NCBI GenBank assembly: GCA_029891345.1
Contig: CM056993.1
Location: forward strand, 273,762,900 to 273,826,899
Origin: Dryococelus australis
Taxonomy: Eukaryota; Arthropoda; Insecta; Phasmatodea; Phasmatidae
Length of the DNA stretch: 64,000 nucleotides
Direction of reading: 5' to 3'
The notes beneath the pieces were generated by a model, which was not told where the DNA came from, did no database searches, and worked only from the letters and a program-made list of their open reading frames with translations. Both the position numbers and the translations under genes were made by a program. Positions 58,970 to 64,000 of the stretch are shown here, piece after piece; position 1 is the stretch's first letter; the number at the start of each line of letters is the position of its first letter.

Positions 58970-59325
58970 AGGAAACTGTTGTAAATTTGGTTAAATAATA
59001 AAAACATTTGAAAGAAATAGGCTGAAAAATAAGTTTGTTGCATTTATTTTGGGTGCTTACCATTGCAGTTCTCTTCGCCACTACTGTACAACTCTGAAAG
59101 GAGAAAGATATAAGAATAGACACACATCCAATTAACATATTACTTTCCCCCTTTTTTATCAAGGTCGCCAATCTTTACCCACGATTTCTGCTGTTACGTA
59201 TATTGTGTTTTGGGGTTGCCTAGCCTAGAGACCATCCTTTGTGAGACCTTGTAATACTACAGACATTGGACTGAACTGCTGAAAAGGAGTAAAGACTATC
59301 TTTGAGGCTTTGAGCAAATAGACTA
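58970..59325 (+). repeat. dispersed repeat, direct partner of 42980-43340
   Basis: Same order of blocks as at 42980: aataagtttgttgcatttat, cagttctcttcgccactact, and ggactgaactgctgaaaagg. Confidence 0.7.
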
Positions 59326-59837
59326 TTGGTAATTGCAAGTTCATAGCCAGGTACAGTTTTTTTCTATGTGAAGGTTATTGGACAATAGGCGAGGCAAAGT
59401 CTTTGTGCGGTATTACAAATAAAATGTATACTAATTTTTTTTAAGCTCTTTTCCAGCAATGCGATATTAGGAAACGAATATTCCTAGCTTGGATAGGTAC
59501 ACATTTAAGTGATGGCGCAATTGTGAATAAAGTGCACTGCAGAGTAATTGGTAGAAAAAACAGACAGGACTAAAGAAGAAAATTAAGATTATGTAATGCA
59601 CATCGCACCGGTAGAATACATTTAAAAACTGTTGAATATACTATTGAAAAATATGCCAAACAAAAGAAATAGAAAATTTTTTCTAGAAAGGTGCACTTTT
59701 GTATCTATATTTTGTTTGTGCAATTGTAATAACTTTTCTTACTTTTTGTAGCTATATTGCACCAAGTTGACAACACTGCCACCCAATCTATACTAACATT
59801 ATAAAGAGGTAATATGAGTTTGTTTATTAGTTTATAT

Positions 59838-60980
59838 GCCTAGGGTAATCTTGGAAACTACAGGGCCTATTCTCACTATTATTTCACTGTTATAAAACTA
59901 CTTTTCTTCCAGATGGATATAGGATAGGCTATGATAATTCTTAAAAAAGGAACCTTGAGATATTTCAAAATTTACAAACCTATTCGGAGAAAAATGAGCT
60001 ACTTGGATGCTTTCTAAGCATGCACTAAAAAAACATTATTAAAGATAAATTGAAACAATGTTGGACCTTGCGCTATTGAATCCCTCCCCCCTCCAAACAA
60101 CCCCTTCTTCATCTCTCCTGGGAAGAGTTGCTGAGACAGAAATGGTGTGTTTTTTTGCCTTCTTTTCAGCCTGGAAGGTGCATTTTTCGCCCGATTTTCT
60201 TGGGACTTGGGGGAGGGTTGTCTATTTATACCCCTCCCATCCCCCAATAGGAAGGTAGGCCCTTCAGGCCAAGTCTTAAGTCTTACTTCTTAAGTGTTTA
60301 GCCTTACATCTTAAGTGTTAAGTCTTATGTATTAAGTGTTAAGTCTTACATCTTAAATTTTATATCATATCTTAAGTCTGTGTTAAGTATTACATCTTAC
60401 GAATTGGGTAATCTCGAAAACTGCACTGCCGATTTTTATAATTCTTTCGCTATTAGAAAGCTACATTCTTCCAGATGGACATAGACTGTGTTTAATTTTT
60501 TTTTTTAATTTGTTGAGAAATTTTGAAATAAGTAAACCATGTAGGAGAAAAATTAGCTACTCGGATGCTTTCTAAGCATGCGCTAACAAAACCATTGTTA
60601 AAGATAAATTGAAACAATGTTAGAAGAAATTGTACGGGGGTGGAGGTTTTACTCTATACACCCTTGGACCTTTGGCTATTGAATCTTCTCCTATCCACCC
60701 CCTCCACATCCTCCCTCCCCTGGGAAGAGTTGCCAAGACCAGAGGGGTGTGTTTTTGCCTTCTTTTCGGCCTGGAAGGCACATTTTTCAACAGATTTTCT
60801 TGGGATTAAGGAGAGGGCTGTCTTTCTATGCCCCACCCTCCCCTAATGGGAAGATAGACCCTTTGAGCCAAGTCTTAAGTCTTATGTCTTAAGTCTTACA
60901 TCTTATGTCTTAAGTCTTACATCTTAAATCTTACATATTATGTCTTAAGTATCACTATTTTAATCTTACATCTTATGCAT
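59838..60980. repeat. internal tandem duplication of ~570 bp in the Helitron
   Basis: Copy one at 59838-60400 and copy two at 60406-60980 share gggtaatct(t/c)g(g/a)aaact, cttccagatgga(t/c)ata, ttctaagcatgc and aaagataaattgaaacaatg. Each copy ends in its own run of cttaagtcttacat-type units (60270-60400 and 60868-60980). Confidence 0.85.
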
Positions 60981-61089
60981 TATATATTAATTTTTTAATA
61001 TTTTATGTTCCGAATGCAACTGCAGGACAGGATGTGCGAGTGGCACCGATAGGCATGAGCAAGCATGTCCTGAAGTTCCCAGACAAAGT

Positions 61090-61910
61090 CGTGGGTAGTT
61101 GGTCAGGATGAGCGAACGAACACAGATAGACATGAACGAGCACATCCCGGAGTTCCTGTAGTCGTGGGTAGTTGCGAGTAATCTCAGGTAGTCGCAGGCA
61201 GCCATGGGTAGTCGCAAATTGTTGAAACAACATAGAAGAAGGTACATTAGTTTTTGGAAAAAAATATTAAAAATACGTCTTCCCAAAAAATCTCCATTAC
61301 AGCTGAGCAAAGCGATGGCAGGCTGCACGTGCCGAAGTTCCCGTAGTCGCAAGTAGTCACAGACAGTCGCGGGTAGTCATGGTTATTTGCACATTGTCGC
61401 AGGTAGTCGGAAGTAGTCATAAGTAGTTGCAGGTAGCCACTGGTAGTTGCTAGTAGTTGCAGGTATTCATGGGTAGTCTTGGATAGTCGCAAGTTGTTGC
61501 AGGTTGTCACAAGCTCTCGCAGGTAGTCAGAAGTAGTCACAGGTGGTCACAAGTTGTTGCAAGTAGTCGCAGGTTCTCCCAAGTTGTCGCAAGTAGTTGT
61601 GGGTAGTCACAGGTTGTCATGGGTAGTCGCAAGTAGTCGCAGGTAGTTGAGGGTAGTCACAAGTTGTCGCAGGTAGTTGAGGGTAGTCACAAGTTGTCGC
61701 AGGTAGTTGAGGGTAGTCGCAAGTTGTCGCAGGTAATTGCACGTAGTTGCAGGTAGTCGCAGGTAATTGCAGGTTGTTGCACATTGTCAAAAGTAGTGGT
61801 AAGTAGTCACATTTAGTTGTGGATATTCACAGGTAGTCGCATATACTTCCAGGTAGTCATGGGAAGTCACGGGTTATCGCAGGTTGTCACAGGTAGTCGC
61901 ATATATATGT
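61090..61910. repeat. minisatellite of ~10-bp agtcgcaggt units
   Basis: Dozens of degenerate copies of agtcgcaggt or agttgcaagt, interrupted once (about 61225-61335) by unrelated sequence. It sits just before the Helitron 3' end. Open frames on the minus strand here are a by-product of the repeat. Confidence 0.95.
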
Positions 61911-62055
61911 ATGTATTTCAATAACTCCATAAAACTTAAGCGAAGCTATTACGGGCTGCTAGTAATTCTTTAAAATACTAACAAAGATCTGCAAACAAAT
62001 TTTTTATGTATAGTATCATTTACAGTAAAAGTACACAAGTAAAACCACTTAACTA

Positions 62056-62354
62056 CGAGGACTGATTCAGAAGTCCTGGAAACTATTGTTTATCTCCCGA
62101 AAATGATCCAAACACAGGGTATGTACTATTTAGAGTTGAAAGTGTATGGTAAGTAAGTTTCAAAGGTGACTCCACACGGGTTATGGGTGTAGCAATGTAC
62201 GGAAAGGAGCAAAGACAAACTTGGCTGCTTGATATCACTTTTTAAATGATTTATTCTCATACAGCCTGTATACAGTAATTTGAACGGGTACTTATTGTAC
62301 GTGTACAAGCTGTTTGACATCCTTCAATGTAGTCGTCGAGGTTGTCCATGGTTC
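62056..62354 (+). repeat. left terminal inverted repeat, mariner-type element
   Basis: Pairs with 63469-63766. It includes the last codons of the transposase on its inner edge. Confidence 0.9.
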
Positions 62355-63340
62355 ATTGTGCAGCAGTGAGGCAGATGGGAAACACCATCGGCTGTATAAG
62401 ATCCATCAATGTGTGCTACCGCTCTTTGAAATGCTGTGACAATGTCTTGTTTGTTGGCAAAGCTTTTACCAAGCAATTGCCTCTTCACTTTGGAAATAAG
62501 ATCGTAGTCACACGGACTTAAGATCGGTTGAATAGGAAGGGTGTGGTAACACCTCCCATCCCCAACGTAGTAAACAACATGTAACACTACCTGCTGTATA
62601 AGGTCTAGCGTTTTCATGTAATATTATAGTGTTTCCCAACAGTTCAGGACATTTCTCTCGAACTGCACGACAAAGATGGTACCACAGAAATGACAGGTAG
62701 TACTGTGAATTTGCGGTACATCCCTCACAAACTAGATGACACACTAAAACAACTCGACTTTCATATGACAAAATGATCATCCGCTTTATAGGTGACAGGT
62801 TTTGTCGTACCTTGTTTCTCCGTGGTGTTCCAGAATGATGCCATTCATGGGACTGTCTTTTCAATTCGGGTTTGTATGCTCGTGCTCTTGTTTCATCAAT
62901 TGCAATAATACATTTCAGCATGCCATTACCTTCACAGTGAAAGAGTTCCAGATTGATACAACATGTCTCATATAAAGTCCACTTCTCTCACTCAGTTAAG
63001 TGATGTGGCAACTATTTAGCACAAATCTTCCGTACATTTAAGTCCCGCTGTAGAGTTCGGCACATTGACAATGCAGGAAGACCTGTATGCTGGGAAAATT
63101 CTGTAACAGTCCAGCGAGTGTCGTCCATTAGGCACTATTCGACCACAGCCACTCGTACATCGTGGTCAGCTGACACAGCACGTCCACTGTAAGGTAGGTC
63201 GGCTGTTGACTCTCTTTTCTATTTCAAGGTCTCTACCCACCTTGCCACTGTATGATAAGGTATAACGCAGTTACCCAGTGCTTCCCATAGCTCTGCATGA
63301 TATTCGCGTGCATTGCGGCCATGGGGTACTGCTATCGACT
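62324..63340 (-). pseudogene. mariner transposase, nearly full length, broken
   Basis: Minus-strand frame from about 63340. Seen in order: HGRNAREYHAELWEALGN and VIPYHTVARWVETLK (helix-turn-helix region), RWTVTEFSQHTGLPALSMCR, AIDETRARAYKPELKRQSH (first catalytic Asp), ELLGNTIILHENARPYTAG (second site; here a Glu replaces the usual Asp), then after a frameshift near 62540 LSPCDYDLISKVKRQL (third Asp region) and HIDGSYTADGVSHLP. The length is close to the family's 340-350 residues. Four stops in the first half and the frameshift make it inactive. The RWTVTEF to PELKRQS blocks identify a mariner subgroup common in arthropods. Confidence 0.9.
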
Positions 63341-63468
63341 TTGGTTACATCCATTTTGCACTGCTGTCATCCAACAACTGATATAGGGAACATGCTCACG
63401 GCTGGACAGATGCACCCGTATCCCATCTGACGACAACAGCAGTTCAACATGGGGTAGCGCATGTTGAC

Positions 63469-63766
63469 GAACCGTGGACAACCTCGGAGACTATTTTGAA
63501 GGATGTTAAACAGCTCATACATATATGATGCCTATCCATTCAAATGAGTGTATACAGGATGTAAGAGAATAAATCAATAAAACAGTGGTTTCAAGCAGCT
63601 GTGTTTGTCTTTGTTCTGTGCTGGACATTTCTGCATCCATACCCCATGTAGTATGACCTACAAAATTTATGTGTCATACACTTTCAACTGTACATAGTAC
63701 ATTTCCTGTGTTGGATCATTTTCAGGAGATAAACAATAGTCGCCATGACTTCTGAATCAGCCCTTG
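63469..63766 (-). repeat. right terminal inverted repeat, mariner-type element
   Basis: Pairs with 62056-62354. Confidence 0.9.
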
Positions 63767-63768
63767 TA

Positions 63769-64000
63769 TCTTGGTAAAAGTGTGAAGGGTAATTCACTCA
63801 CTCCTCTGTCGTTCCACAAGTGTCCAGCGATCAATAATTTACCATAAGCAGACAGGCCATCAGTTGTAAATGTGGATACACAACACCTGCAAGAAACAGT
63901 GTTGCAATATTTTCGTGGTACTGTTGCACCAAGCAATGTTACCACATCACACAAGCAGTACAGATTCAAATGTTAAGAAATAATTTAACAGGGTAATTGT
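63769..64000. other. no recognised feature
   Basis: Flanking sequence. The 70-codon minus-strand frame at 63757-63969 starts in this flank and ends in the transposon; it is not recognised. Confidence 0.5.

Larger units (their letters stand above)
59787..61962 (+). mobile_element. non-autonomous Helitron
   Basis: The left end TCTATACTAACATTATAAAG follows an A (59786). The right end is agcgaagctattacgggct (a short hairpin) followed by CTAG (61959-61962) and then T. 5'-TC, 3'-CTAG with a nearby hairpin, and insertion between A and T are the Helitron signature; such rolling-circle elements leave no target duplication. There is no Rep/helicase frame. The interior consists of a duplicated segment, short direct repeats and a large minisatellite. 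Confidence 0.75.
62056..63766 (-). mobile_element. mariner-type transposon with ~298-bp inverted repeats
   Basis: The left end starts cgaggactgattcagaagtc (62056). The right end finishes with the reverse complement of caagggctgattcagaagtc (63766). TA flanks both ends (62054-62055, 63767-63768). The inverted similarity runs inwards for about 298 bp (62056-62354 and 63469-63766) at high identity. Transposase is on the minus strand. Total length 1711 bp. Confidence 0.9.

Noticed and set aside
61003-61540. Thr/Leu/Tyr-rich minus-strand frames of about 75-120 codons
   Set aside because: They are read-through of the agtcgcaggt minisatellite and change frame with it.
61090-61910. CRISPR-like array
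   Set aside because: The units are about 10 bp, contiguous and degenerate, with no constant repeat or spacers. The genome is eukaryotic.

Overview
This window is eukaryotic DNA, almost certainly from an arthropod and most likely an insect with a large, repeat-rich genome. It is AT-rich. Its only convincing host gene has small exons with GT/AG splice sites and introns of about 15 kb. Nearly everything else recognisable is transposon remains: Tc1 and mariner elements, a Helitron, a hAT, BEL/Pao and gypsy retroelements, a Penelope-like fragment, a SINE, satellites, and one virus-like (Polinton/Maverick-type) element. I cannot name the species.

Host gene. Three exons on the + strand (7769-8006, 23355-23602, 38989-39091) join in compatible phases. 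They look like the end of a BTB/POZ domain followed by the Ser/Pro-rich linker of an insect BTB transcription factor (lola/tramtrack/broad type). The BTB core would lie before the window; the DNA-binding end, if present, lies beyond the last exon. No zinc-finger exon was recognised.

1-7.7 kb: a mariner transposase relic, then a Tc1-like element (888-7508) cut in two by a 5.5-kb unclassified insertion. 7.7-23.3 kb: first BTB exon; an unrecognised transposon gene (about 9.6-12.9 kb, minus) interrupted by a 2.07-kb insertion; gypsy integrase at 19.0-19.7 kb. 23.3-39.1 kb: second and third exons flank an intron holding three remains of an unknown Pro-rich repeat gene and the most interesting object, a 4.84-kb element (27886-32727) with terminal inverted repeats of about 210 bp.

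That element carries only virion-type genes. Capsid-like and PLA2/protease-like genes lie on the minus strand; a packaging-ATPase-like gene and two further genes lie on the plus strand. They diverge from a short centre that has a TATA box. No DNA polymerase or integrase gene is visible. All its genes carry stops or lost catalytic residues, so it is a fossil.

39.1-64 kb: a non-autonomous hAT (39.3-40.6), Penelope-like GIY-YIG remains (41.4-42.1), a SINE inside a ~179-bp tandem repeat (44.3-45.1), a satellite (47.8-49.0), a decayed BEL/Pao element with both LTRs (49.1-55.1), a Helitron carrying a minisatellite (59.8-62.0) and a mariner-type element with unusually long inverted repeats (62.06-63.77). 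Family names come from motif recognition by eye; no database search was run.
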